Source: Bacteroidota bacterium (GTDB taxonomy: Bacteria; Bacteroidota; Ignavibacteria; UBA10030). From it: a stretch of DNA of 16,186 bases. The notes beneath the pieces were generated by a model. The model saw only the letters and a program-made list of their open reading frames with translations, had not been told where the DNA came from and did no database searches. Every line of letters starts with the position of its first letter. The first letter of the stretch is position 1. Position numbers and translations under genes: made by a program. Shown here in pieces: positions 6,417 to 16,186 of this stretch. The stretch spans positions 3,612-19,797 of the forward strand of contig DMMN01000334.1 in the NCBI GenBank assembly GCA_003453835.1, read 5' to 3'.

Positions 6417-6788
6417 ATGATGAATGTGGCGGATGTAACGCGAGTCAAACAGGCCATGTTGCAGCGCGTGGACCTGACGCTGCGGGAACAGTTTCATCAA
6501 AGTCTAACAGAGGTGCTCACCGAATTGCGTATTCGAAACGTTCTCACGGAAAAGAACCCGACGCCGGAAAACGTCTTCGAGGTTCTGCTGCAAACGCATG
6601 TTCTCGGCTATGCATCCGACTCGAAAGTCCTCAACCTCCGGGACGCACTCGAGCGATTCACCCATGGTTCCTTCGGGAGTTGTTCTCGTTGCGGAAGAGA
6701 GTTGCCGATCGAGTTGCTGGAAAAAGATCCGACTGCGACCACATGCCCGACGTGCCGGCCCGCTTGGCTCAAAGAGCGGCACCATTGA
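6417..6788 (+). CDS. DksA/TraR-family zinc-finger protein
   Basis: A 123-residue protein. The C-terminal part 'GSCSRCGRELPIELLEKDP' plus 'TTCPTCRP' is a C4 zinc finger of the DksA/TraR type, with Cys at 89, 92, 110 and 113. The N-terminal ~80 residues are mostly helical but do not show the standard DksA 'coiled-coil tip' sequence. Family members bind RNA polymerase through the secondary channel and change promoter choice; this one may do so for the operon it sits in. The ATG at 6417 has AAAGGAGGG eight bases upstream; the frame extends to a TTG at 6384 without a ribosome site. It lies 56 bases after the receiver gene and 37 before the next. The zinc finger is clear; the RNA polymerase role is known only for the family. 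Confidence 0.85.
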   Translation: MMNVADVTRVKQAMLQRVDLTLREQFHQSLTEVLTELRIRNVLTEKNPTPENVFEVLLQTHVLGYASDSKVLNLRDALERFTHGSFGSCSRCGRELPIELLEKDPTATTCPTCRPAWLKERHH

Positions 6789-6825
6789 GGACTCAAGCTT
6801 CTGTACTTGGTGAAGGATCTTTGAA

Positions 6826-7089
6826 GTGGATCCGAAAACGATGATGAACCAAAAGATCAAGATGCTTCTCGGCGATGTCGAGCGCATCACGACCGTGGTC
6901 TCCTCCGCCGAGGAACGGCTCGCTCAATTGCACGTGAGCCGCCCGGAGGGGGCCAAGCTCGTAAGCATTAGGGAAGAACTAGCCGAAGTTCATACGCGGT
7001 TGGAAGGCGTGCGCGAATTCGTTCTTGCGTGTCAATCGAAGGCGAATAGAAAAACAGCTGAACAGGAAGATATCGATGTTTGGCTGTGA
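6826..7089 (+). CDS. Small coiled-coil protein, unknown function
   Basis: An 87-residue charged protein that appears almost wholly helical. Two heptad-like stretches (~8-35 and ~43-72, for example 'EELAEVHTRLEGVREFV') are joined by a short 'SRPEGAK' turn, suggesting a helical hairpin. It has no signal peptide, and its single Cys is near residue 69. The start is GTG at 6826, with GAAGGA at 6812-6817 eight bases upstream; in-frame ATGs at 6841 and 6844 lack a comparable site. Its 3' end overlaps the next gene by 14 bases, indicating translational coupling and probably a joint function with that Cys-rich protein. I do not recognise a family. Confidence 0.7.
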   Translation: MDPKTMMNQKIKMLLGDVERITTVVSSAEERLAQLHVSRPEGAKLVSIREELAEVHTRLEGVREFVLACQSKANRKTAEQEDIDVWL

Positions 7090-7498
7090 GGCACCGGGCG
7101 ACCGTCGGATCGAACTACTCACCCGGCACGGCAAAAAGGGGAACGGATTGAATTCATACTGGGAACTTGTGCAGGCAAGGATATGCCCGAAGTGCTACAG
7201 CGGGGACAAACGAGGGAATTGCATGATTTCCGCCGGCAGCGAATGCTCCCTCAGGGCGTTTCTGCCTGAGATCGTTACGACCATCAACAACATCCACTCT
7301 CATTCCTACCAAGCCTACGTCGAAGCCCTCCGCAACAACGTCTGCATCAACTGCGACGTTCGTAGACCCGACGGTACGTGCTGGAAACGCGAGGCGCTTG
7401 AGTGCGCGCTCGATCGATATTACCCCCTGGTTATCGAGACCGTTGAACGTGTGAAAGCGGACGTCCGGAATGATCGTTTCGTACAGACCGTTTCGTGA
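7076..7498 (+). CDS. Protein with duplicated C-x2-C-x8-C-x7-C motif
   Basis: A 140-residue soluble protein with two copies of one cysteine pattern: C37-x2-C40-x8-C49-x7-C57 and C90-x2-C93-x8-C102-x7-C110. The spacing is identical in both, repeating every 53 residues. Each copy is followed by a similar helix ('CSLRAFLPEIVTTI', 'CALDRYYPLVIETV'), so the gene arose by internal duplication. Four Cys per repeat could hold zinc or an Fe-S cluster. There is no CXXCH, so it is not a c-type cytochrome. AGGAAGA just upstream supports the ATG at 7076 (the frame starts at 7025, inside the preceding gene). It lies 45 bases before nfnA, so a link to Nfn electron transfer, as an extra electron carrier or redox sensor, is a reasonable inference. 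I recall similar uncharacterised proteins but cannot name the family. Confidence 0.82.
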   Translation: MFGCEAPGDRRIELLTRHGKKGNGLNSYWELVQARICPKCYSGDKRGNCMISAGSECSLRAFLPEIVTTINNIHSHSYQAYVEALRNNVCINCDVRRPDGTCWKREALECALDRYYPLVIETVERVKADVRNDRFVQTVS

Positions 7499-7543
7499 CG
7501 CGTGTTGCTCCCAGACCACATAACAAACCACAGAGGGAGAAGT

Positions 7544-8395
7544 ATGTTTGAAATTGTCGCAAAAGAATCACTTGCACCGGTGCTGACGAAATTCGTCATT
7601 CGTTCGCCCTTCATTGCTCGAAAACGGAAAGCCGGCCATTTCGTCATCCTGCGAGTCGATGATCACGGAGAACGCATTCCGCTCACCATCGTCGACTCTG
7701 ATGCGGAGTCCGGAACGATCACGCTGATCGTCCAAACGATTGGAAAGACCACGAAGCTCCTGAGCCTGAAGGAGAAGGGAGACACGTTGCTCGATGTCGC
7801 CGGTCCCCTCGGCAATCCGACGCCCATCGAGAATCTTGGAACCGTTGTGTGCATCGGCGGCGGTGTGGGAACCGCCGAGATCTTCCCGATTGTCAAAGCA
7901 CTCAAGGAAGCCGGCAACAGGGTCGTTACGATTATCGGTGCCCGCAACAAAGACCTGGTTATTCTGGAACGGGAGATCAGCGAAGTGAGCGACACCCTCA
8001 TCATCGCAACGGAGGACGGCTCGCGGGGCCTGAAGGGACTTGTCACCGATGCGCTTAGCGACTACATCCAGTCCAACGGTCACATCGGGGCCGTTTACGC
8101 CGTCGGTCCCATCCCCATGATGAGAGCCGTTTCCAATTTCACGAAACCATTTGACCTGAAGACCTTTGTCAGTCTGAATCCGCTCATGATGGATGGGACA
8201 GGGATGTGCGGCGCGTGCCGCGTAACGGTCGGCGGTGAGACGAAGTTTGCATGCGTCGACGGCCCGGAGTTCGAGGGGCACATGGTGGACTTTGACGAGC
8301 TCATCGCCCGGAATAGAGCGTATGCCGATCTTGAAAAACAATCGCTGGAAAGGTTCGAACGTGAACTCGCCGAGGGAGGTCTGATCCATGGTTAA
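7544..8395 (+). CDS. nfnA: Nfn small subunit: ferredoxin-NADP reductase-type FAD/NAD-binding protein with 2Fe-2S cluster
   Basis: A 283-residue flavoprotein of the ferredoxin-NADP reductase fold, the small (alpha) subunit of NADH-dependent reduced ferredoxin:NADP oxidoreductase (also annotated sulfide/dihydroorotate dehydrogenase-like, SudB). The FAD domain has 'RIPLT' (44-48), the pyridine-nucleotide domain has 'GGGVGTAE' (105-112), and there is a 'GPIPMM' loop (188-193). The C-terminal 2Fe-2S motif has Cys at 222, 225 and 237, with Asp217 close by where Nfn enzymes are known to use an Asp ligand. The ATG at 7544 follows GAGGGAGA by three bases; a TTG at 7502 is in frame but has no ribosome site. 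It overlaps the large-subunit gene by 8 bases. In characterised Nfn this subunit binds NAD(H) and its flavin passes electrons to the large subunit. Confidence 0.93.
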   Translation: MFEIVAKESLAPVLTKFVIRSPFIARKRKAGHFVILRVDDHGERIPLTIVDSDAESGTITLIVQTIGKTTKLLSLKEKGDTLLDVAGPLGNPTPIENLGTVVCIGGGVGTAEIFPIVKALKEAGNRVVTIIGARNKDLVILEREISEVSDTLIIATEDGSRGLKGLVTDALSDYIQSNGHIGAVYAVGPIPMMRAVSNFTKPFDLKTFVSLNPLMMDGTGMCGACRVTVGGETKFACVDGPEFEGHMVDFDELIARNRAYADLEKQSLERFERELAEGGLIHG

Positions 8396-9839
8396 TCCGC
8401 TGAAGCCCTCCGAGCGCATGAGGATTCCCCGACAGGCACCGATCGAGCAACCGCCGGCGATACGGAACCATAACTTCGAAGAGGTCTCGCTTGGTTTCAA
8501 CGAGGACCTCGTGACCCAGGAGGCACTTCGCTGCCTCGACTGCAAGAATCCTGTTTGTATCGACGGATGTCCGGTGAGCATCGACATCCCCGCCTTCGTA
8601 CGACTCGTTGTCGAAAAGAAATACCTTGAAGCCGCGAAGAAAATCAAGGAACAATGTTACATCCCGGCAATCACCGGGAGAGTCTGCCCGCAGGAACGGC
8701 AGTGCGAGTGTGAATGCCTGCTCGGTAAGAAGCACAAACCTCTCTCGATAGGAAAGCTGGAGAGGTTCGTCTCCGACTACGAACGACTCTACGGCGACAA
8801 CACGCCGCCGGAGATTCACGCTCGACGAGAAGAGAAGATCGCTATCGTCGGAACGGGACCTGCCGGCCTTACGTGCGCGGCAGAGCTTGCACAGCGTGGT
8901 TACCGGGTGACCATGTTTGAAGCGCTCCATGCAGCGGGAGGTGTCCTGCGATATGGCATTCCAGAGTTTCGGCTTCCCAAAGCCATTCTCGACGTTGAAA
9001 TCGAAAACGTGAAGAAGCTTGGAGTCGAGATTGTCACGAACTTCATCATCGGCCGCACGGCAACCGTAGACGAGTTGCTTGACGACTTCGGCTTCCATGC
9101 CATCTTCCTCGCCACCGGGGCGGGTTCGCCAAACTTCCAGGGAATTCCCGGCGAAAACCTTCCCGGCGTCTACTCCGCAAGCGAGTTCTTGACGAGAGTG
9201 AACTTCATGCGGGGATACCTCTTCCCCGAGTACGATACTCCCGTGAAGATCGGAAAGCGTGTGGCTGTCGTCGGCGGCGGCAACACGGCGATGGATGCCG
9301 TGCGGACCGCCCTTCGGCTGGGTCCCGAGAAAGCCTATCTGATCTACCGGCGCACGAAACGAGAGATGCCTGCACGCGCGGAGGAGGTGGATCACGCCCT
9401 CGAAGAAGGAGTCGAACTTCATGAATTGACTGCCCCTATCAGAGTCATCAGTAACGACGGAAGGTGGGTCAGCAAAATTGAATGCGTGAAGATGCAGCTC
9501 GGCGAGCCGGGATCCGATGGGAGGAGGAAACCTGTTGAGATCCCAAACTCGAACTACATCCTCGAAGTCGATACCGTCATCATCGCCATCGGCCAGAATC
9601 CAAATCCAATCATCCAGGCAACGACGCCAAACCTGGCTTCGACCAAAAAAGGAACCGTCGTCGTCGACGAGAACGGCCAGACGAGTCGGGAAGGCGTCTT
9701 CGCTGGAGGCGATCTCTCTCGTGGCGGTGCCACGGTTATTCTCGCCATGAGGGATGGCAAGCTTGCCGCCACATCGATTCATCAGTACTTGGAGAAGAAA
9801 GCGGTCGAGCACCATCTGGCCAAGACTGCCGTGAGTTGA
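8388..9839 (+). CDS. nfnB: Nfn large subunit: glutamate synthase small-chain-like NADPH oxidoreductase
   Basis: A 483-residue protein of the GltD/dihydropyrimidine dehydrogenase family. The N-terminal Fe-S domain has Cys at 49, 52, 57 and 61 and then 'TGRVCPQERQCECECLLG' (C100, C106, C108/C110), the pattern for two 4Fe-4S clusters; Glu103 in 'PQE' fits the Glu ligand known in Nfn. The FAD site is 'GTGPAG' (155-160) and the NADPH site 'GGGNTAMD' (296-303); 'GVFAGGDLSRGGATV' (437-451) is the conserved C-terminal FAD-binding motif. GGGAGGT seven bases before the ATG at 8388 and the 8-base overlap with nfnA support the start. With nfnA it should form the electron-bifurcating complex that couples ferredoxin and NADH oxidation to NADPH formation, and the reverse. 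The nearby nifJ and the absence of a glutamate synthase large subunit favour Nfn over GltD. No clear terminator follows. Confidence 0.93.
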   Translation: MVNPLKPSERMRIPRQAPIEQPPAIRNHNFEEVSLGFNEDLVTQEALRCLDCKNPVCIDGCPVSIDIPAFVRLVVEKKYLEAAKKIKEQCYIPAITGRVCPQERQCECECLLGKKHKPLSIGKLERFVSDYERLYGDNTPPEIHARREEKIAIVGTGPAGLTCAAELAQRGYRVTMFEALHAAGGVLRYGIPEFRLPKAILDVEIENVKKLGVEIVTNFIIGRTATVDELLDDFGFHAIFLATGAGSPNFQGIPGENLPGVYSASEFLTRVNFMRGYLFPEYDTPVKIGKRVAVVGGGNTAMDAVRTALRLGPEKAYLIYRRTKREMPARAEEVDHALEEGVELHELTAPIRVISNDGRWVSKIECVKMQLGEPGSDGRRKPVEIPNSNYILEVDTVIIAIGQNPNPIIQATTPNLASTKKGTVVVDENGQTSREGVFAGGDLSRGGATVILAMRDGKLAATSIHQYLEKKAVEHHLAKTAVS

Positions 9840-9935
9840 CCCTCTCCTTTGGTGGGGTTCACTTGACTGGTTATTCCATTTGAGTGGGCTCCGTCTCTCT
9901 TTCCTGAGTTGTGCGAATCCACTCCCTATCTTTGG

Positions 9936-9948
9936 TTGGTCGGACCAA
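9936..9948. repeat. 13-bp palindrome in the nfnB-nifJ gap
   Basis: TTGGTC-G-GACCAA is a perfect palindrome with a one-base centre, about 154 bases upstream of the predicted nifJ start. It could be an operator or upstream activator site; nothing identifies the binder. The surrounding gap 9840-10069 has no credible gene. Confidence 0.35.
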
Positions 9949-9989
9949 GCGAATTTCCTCCTTGCTTCTGATTTTGCGAAAAAGGCCGG

Positions 9990-10014
9990 TGGTTTCTCAC
10001 TATCGAGAAATCCA
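9990..10014. promoter_or_regulatory. Dyad upstream of the nifJ promoter, candidate activator site
   Basis: TGGTTTCTC (9990-9998) pairs with GAGAAATCCA (10005-10014) over nine positions with one bulged A, across a 6-base centre. The centre is about 94 bases upstream of the predicted nifJ transcription start, similar to the dyads before the promoters at 2541 and 3404, although the sequences differ. No T run follows, so it does not look like a terminator. Confidence 0.35.
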
Positions 10015-10069
10015 CAGCTTCGTTTCTCCAAATTTCTTTGTATCTTCTCGCCCGGTTCCCTCCTTTCGA

Positions 10070-10084
10070 TGGAACAGGAATTGC
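10070..10084 (+). promoter_or_regulatory. Sigma54-type promoter for nifJ
   Basis: TGGAAC-AGGAA-TTGC matches the -24/-12 consensus at five of six and four of four positions, with exactly ten bases between GG and GC. The predicted start is near 10096, giving a 48-base leader to the ATG at 10144. Confidence 0.68.
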
Positions 10085-10143
10085 GTAAACAGAGCAGTTC
10101 TAAACGCTCGAAGTCCAACATTGAAAACTATTGAGGTCACCAA

Positions 10144-13749
<3,606 letters not shown>

Positions 13750-13802
13750 TGCCCGACCGAAACAAGTTGTGACGAAGAAGCCACAGACGAAGGATACAAT
13801 GT

Positions 13803-14792
13803 ATGGATCTCTCGACCCGCTATCTTGGACTTACGCTAAAGAACCCAATTGTCCCCTCAGCCGGTCCGCTCTCTCATTCGCTTGACAGCATGAAGCGGCT
13901 GGAAGACGCCGGCGCTGCGGCCGTTGTAATGTACTCCCTTTTTGAAGAGCAAATCGAGCACGAGGCCGCGGCGCTTGAACACTACATTGAACGTACGTCT
14001 GAAGTTCATGCCGAAGCCGCCAGCTACTTCCCCGAGCCTGCCGAATATAACCTCGGACCCGATCAATACCTGGAACTCCTCGGGCAGGCAAGGCGTTCGC
14101 TCGAGATTCCGGTGATCGCGAGCCTCAACGGCGTGTCCAGCGGTGGCTGGATGAGCTACGCGAGGCGGATGGAGGAAGCGGGTGCACATGCAATCGAGCT
14201 AAACGTGTACTTCATCCCGACCGACCCGAAGCTGACGAGCCAGGAGGTTGAAGATCACGTTGTGAACCTCCTTCACGAAGTGAAGAACGAAGTCAAGGTT
14301 CCGGTTGCGATGAAGCTCAGCCCGTTCTTCAGCTCGTTTGCGCACGTGGCTACGCGCCTAGATCGCGCGGGGGCAAATGGGCTCGTGCTCTTCAATCGTT
14401 TCTATCAGCCCGATCTCGATTTGGATGAGCTCGAGGTGAAGCCGGGAGTGGTTCTCAGCACGTCGGATGCAATCCGCCTTCCGTTGAGATGGATTGCCAT
14501 CCTCCACGGGAAGGTGAAAGCGAGTCTTGCCGCCACGAGCGGTATCCACACGGCAGAAGATGTCATCAAGATGATCATGGCCGGAGCGGACGTAACGATG
14601 ATGTGCTCGGCTCTCCTCAAGCATGGTCCGCAACGCATCTCGGAGGTCCTGACTGATGTTGAGAGGTGGATGGTCGAGCGCGAGTATGTCTCGATCGAAC
14701 AGATGAAGGGAAGCATGAGCCAGAAATCCGTGGCGGATCCATCTGCGTTCGAGCGCGCGAACTATATGAAAGCGCTGAACAGATACAGGTGA
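13803..14792 (+). CDS. Dihydroorotate dehydrogenase-like flavoprotein
   Basis: A 329-residue TIM-barrel protein of the class 1 dihydroorotate dehydrogenase family. FMN-binding features can be seen: 'NPIVPSAGPLS' (14-24), 'MKLSP' with Lys171, 'FNRF' (197-200) and the phosphate-site region 'ATSGIHTAED' (244-253). The active-site stretch that in true class 1 enzymes reads N-x-S-C-P-N is here 'ELNVYFIPT' (132-140), so the catalytic Cys base is missing and normal pyrimidine synthesis is unlikely. GAAGGAT upstream supports the ATG at 13803. It follows nifJ by 53 bases; I recall the same nifJ-neighbour pairing in other anaerobes. An electron-transfer or auxiliary oxidoreductase role beside NifJ is inference; the substrate is unknown. 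Confidence 0.88.
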   Translation: MDLSTRYLGLTLKNPIVPSAGPLSHSLDSMKRLEDAGAAAVVMYSLFEEQIEHEAAALEHYIERTSEVHAEAASYFPEPAEYNLGPDQYLELLGQARRSLEIPVIASLNGVSSGGWMSYARRMEEAGAHAIELNVYFIPTDPKLTSQEVEDHVVNLLHEVKNEVKVPVAMKLSPFFSSFAHVATRLDRAGANGLVLFNRFYQPDLDLDELEVKPGVVLSTSDAIRLPLRWIAILHGKVKASLAATSGIHTAEDVIKMIMAGADVTMMCSALLKHGPQRISEVLTDVERWMVEREYVSIEQMKGSMSQKSVADPSAFERANYMKALNRYR

Positions 14793-14879
14793 GAAGTAAG
14801 TCTACTTAGCGTTCTGAAACATGGAAGTTTTTGGAACCACCGATGGCACACAGCCGGAGGCCCAAGAATGACAAACGCG

Positions 14880-14947
14880 ATAGCGTTTGACAAGTTAGAA
14901 GTACGACTTCGCTATGCCCGCCCGCGGCCACGGGAAGGCGGGCGGGC
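14880..14947 (+). other. Strongly structured intergenic segment with 10-bp GC hairpin
   Basis: GCCCGCCCGC (14916-14925) pairs perfectly with GCGGGCGGGC (14938-14947) across a 12-base loop. Just upstream, GAAGT (14898-14902) pairs with ACTTC (14906-14910), flanked by ATAGCG (14880-14885) and CGCTAT (14910-14915). There is no T run after the GC hairpin, so it is not a standard terminator. It could protect the nifJ transcript 3' end, act as a repeat element, or be part of a small RNA that ends at the terminator at 15067. The rest of 14793-15066 has no credible gene. Confidence 0.5.
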
Positions 14948-15066
14948 GAGCGTGGTCAACAGTTGAGTAATTGCGTGGAGAAGATGGAATTTGTAGAAAG
15001 GCTCTTTGGCTTGGACCTGCGCCCATAGCCGCTGGATTTCCGTCGTTCTGGGAGAAAGTCATTCTG

Positions 15067-15098
15067 AGCCGAGCGGCTTCCTTCCGCCCGGCTTTTTT
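15067..15098 (+). terminator. Intrinsic terminator before feoAB
   Basis: AGCCGAGCGG (15067-15076) pairs with CCGCCCGGCT (15084-15093) over ten positions with one A-C mismatch, across a 7-base loop, followed by TTTTTT. It is probably the true end of the nifJ unit, about 275 bases after the last stop, or the end of an RNA that begins in the gap. Confidence 0.85.
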
Positions 15099-15133
15099 GT
15101 ATCACCTTCGTCATGTTCGGAAGGCTGACCAGT

Positions 15134-15220
15134 TGCCATTCCCAATAGTGAGAACAAATCAAATAAATCAGACCCTTCTGTGCCATTTTCCCGGTCATTC
15201 TGCCCTGTCGGGAATGGCAC
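15134..15220. repeat. TGCCATTCCC repeats, one overlapping the feoA -24 box
   Basis: TGCCATTCCC at 15134-15143 is the exact reverse complement of GGGAATGGCA at 15210-15219. A third copy, GTGCCATT-TT-CCCG (15180-15193), pairs with CGGG-AATGGCAC (15209-15220) as a 12-bp dyad with a 2-base bulge. The right arm contains the TGGCAC of the putative -24 box, so a protein bound here would block the promoter. It could be an iron- or redox-responsive operator; it does not match the Fur box consensus. Confidence 0.45.
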
Positions 15221-15229
15221 GTATCTTGT
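15215..15229 (+). promoter_or_regulatory. Sigma54-type promoter for feoAB
   Basis: TGGCAC-GTATC-TTGT matches the -24 box at six of six positions and the -12 box at three of four (GT for GC), with exactly ten bases between GG and GT. The predicted start near 15241 leaves a short leader carrying the ribosome site GAGG at 15251-15254. The altered -12 lowers confidence. Confidence 0.55.
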
Positions 15230-15259
15230 CCTGAATGCGGGAATATCAACGAGGCTGAT

Positions 15260-15538
15260 TTGACAACTACACCATCTGCTCGAGTCGAAAAGAAGAAAGC
15301 CATCATACCGCTTCATCGTACGAAGAAGGGACAACGAATTAGGATTCACTCCATGCCCCACGGCCCGTTGCGGGCGCAGTTCATCCGCATGGGAATCAGC
15401 GAGGGAGATAGTGCGACATGCTTCGAGCGACTCCCCGGAGGCACGGTCGTGCTTCAGAAAAACCGGCAACAGATTGCAATTGGGAGATCCCTCGCGAACG
15501 AAATCCTCATCGTGATTGTGGATGAGTCGAAGGATTGA
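15260..15538 (+). CDS. feoA: Ferrous iron transport protein A
   Basis: A 92-residue cytoplasmic SH3-like protein that works with the FeoB permease. The core (~15-88) carries the family pattern: 'LHRTKKGQRIRI', 'FIRMGISEGD', 'LPGGTVVLQKNRQQIAIGR' and a final 'ANEILI'. There is an N-terminal extension of ~15 residues, rich in Thr and Lys. The start is TTG at 15260, with GAGG five bases upstream; no in-frame ATG lies upstream, and the ATG at residue 32 would remove the first strands. One base separates its stop from the feoB ATG. Confidence 0.92.
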   Translation: MTTTPSARVEKKKAIIPLHRTKKGQRIRIHSMPHGPLRAQFIRMGISEGDSATCFERLPGGTVVLQKNRQQIAIGRSLANEILIVIVDESKD

Positions 15539-15539
15539 A

Positions 15540-16186
15540 ATGAACGAATCAGAAGACATGCCGAGACATTTTGAGAAGCACCGCCACGTTGAGCTTTCAT
15601 TCCTCCAGAAAGACACCGGGGCGACGAAACTCGTGTTGGTCGGGAATCCGAATGTCGGAAAGTCGCTCCTCTTCAACAGCCTGAGCGGCGTCTACATCGA
15701 CGTCTCGAATTATCCCGGAACAACCGTCGAAGTCGTTAAAGGATCATACAAGCACTATGACGTGTACGACACTCCGGGGATTTATGGAGTGTCCTCGTTC
15801 AATGACGAAGAACGTGTTGCCCGTGATATCATTCTGGAAGCGGATGTCGTTCTGAACGTTGTCGACGGCACGCACCTGGAGCGGGATCTGTTCCTGACGC
15901 AGCACCTGATCGACATGGGGAAGAAGGTCACCGTGTTGCTCAACTTTATGGATGATGTCGAGAAACATGGAATCGAGATCGACATTCCGAAACTCTCTCA
16001 CTTCCTTGGCGTGGATGTCGTGCCTATCTGTGCCGTGCGGGGAGTCGATGTCGATGTCATGGACCTCGCTATTCGCAGCGCACGGGAGGGCGTCCAACGA
16101 AACGAACTTCATAGAATCCTCCACACAATGCTGAGCAAAGTTGGATCACAAGCCGAAGCCCTGCTGGTGCTTGAGGGTGATCCGTC
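15540..16186 (+). CDS. feoB: Ferrous iron transport protein B, N-terminal GTPase part (runs off the window)
   Basis: The first 215 residues of the Fe(II) permease of the inner membrane; the transmembrane part lies beyond the window. All GTPase boxes are visible: G1 'GNPNVGKS' (35-42), G2 'YPGTT' (58-62), G3 'DTPG' (77-80), G4 'NFMD' (135-138) and G5 'CAVRG' (164-168). About 30 residues precede G1, whereas many FeoB proteins begin only a few residues before it; this arm is acidic and His-containing ('MPRHFEKHRH'). AAGGA five bases before the ATG at 15540 supports the start. It is coupled to feoA and shares its putative sigma54 promoter. Confidence 0.95.
   Translation, partial: MNESEDMPRHFEKHRHVELSFLQKDTGATKLVLVGNPNVGKSLLFNSLSGVYIDVSNYPGTTVEVVKGSYKHYDVYDTPGIYGVSSFNDEERVARDIILEADVVLNVVDGTHLERDLFLTQHLIDMGKKVTVLLNFMDDVEKHGIEIDIPKLSHFLGVDVVPICAVRGVDVDVMDLAIRSAREGVQRNELHRILHTMLSKVGSQAEALLVLEGDP

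Noticed and set aside
2490..9977. GATTTTGC shared upstream of the promoters at 2541 and 10070, as a common regulator motif
   Set aside because: It is a single T-rich 8-mer at different distances (about 50 and 100 bases from the -24 box) and is absent from the other three promoters; chance is likely.
8301..10121. 606-codon open frame on the minus strand
   Set aside because: It is antisense to nfnB and the following gap, with no domain and no ribosome site seen.
9880..10134. Possible 84-residue gene in the nfnB-nifJ gap
   Set aside because: It starts with TTG, has no ribosome site, shows no domain and contains the putative nifJ promoter.
14887..14915. TTGACA followed after 17 bases by CGCTAT, as a sigma70 promoter
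   Set aside because: The -10 matches the consensus at only two of six positions and the sequence is better explained as hairpin arms.
14971..15234. Possible 87-residue gene before feoA
   Set aside because: It starts with TTG, lacks a ribosome site and runs through a clear terminator and the feoA promoter region.
15235..15258. Seven-codon upstream frame before feoA
   Set aside because: Its ATG lies before the predicted transcription start and has no ribosome site.

Overview
The window comes from an anaerobic or facultatively anaerobic bacterium, most likely of the Fibrobacteres-Chlorobi-Bacteroidetes side of the tree (Ignavibacteria, KSB1 or Calditrichota-like). The main evidence is the C-terminal sorting domain of the large cytochrome, with its 'NYPNPFNPTTEI' entry motif and a terminal repeat ending 'KKMVMLK'. 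This type A type IX secretion signal is typical of that group. The assignment is inference from protein style; no rRNA or other marker is present. All genes lie on the plus strand. I see no insertion sequence, CRISPR array, tRNA or rRNA.

Layout. (1) 1-2232: the 3' part of a PAS-containing sensor histidine kinase, overlapping by one base an NtrC-type sigma54 activator. (2) 2541-3270: a stand-alone Fis-type DNA-binding protein resembling the output domain of that activator, then a 64-residue membrane peptide and a strong terminator. (3) 3404-5855: a secreted nine-heme cytochrome c with an N-terminal PKD-like domain and a type IX sorting domain, followed by two terminators. (4) 5893-9839: a six-gene unit encoding a receiver-only protein, a DksA/TraR zinc-finger protein, a small coiled-coil protein, a protein with a duplicated four-cysteine motif, and both subunits of an Nfn-type NADH-dependent ferredoxin:NADP oxidoreductase. 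(5) 10070-15098: pyruvate:ferredoxin oxidoreductase (nifJ) and a dihydroorotate dehydrogenase-like flavoprotein, followed by structured sequence and a terminator. (6) 15215-16186: feoA and the 5' part of feoB, for ferrous iron uptake.

The most striking feature is regulatory. Each of the five transcription units that begins inside the window has a -24/-12 (sigma54-type) promoter candidate with exact GG-N10 spacing close upstream: 2541, 3404, 5893, 10070 and 15215. The window also carries a two-component system of the class that activates such promoters. The genes fit one theme. NifJ makes reduced ferredoxin and Nfn exchanges electrons among ferredoxin, NADH and NADPH. The nine-heme cytochrome could carry electrons at or outside the outer membrane, and Feo supplies iron for the Fe-S clusters and hemes. 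I propose a locally encoded sigma54 regulon for low-potential electron flow, with the Fis-like protein as a possible feedback element. The promoter matches are read from sequence; the regulatory wiring is inference.
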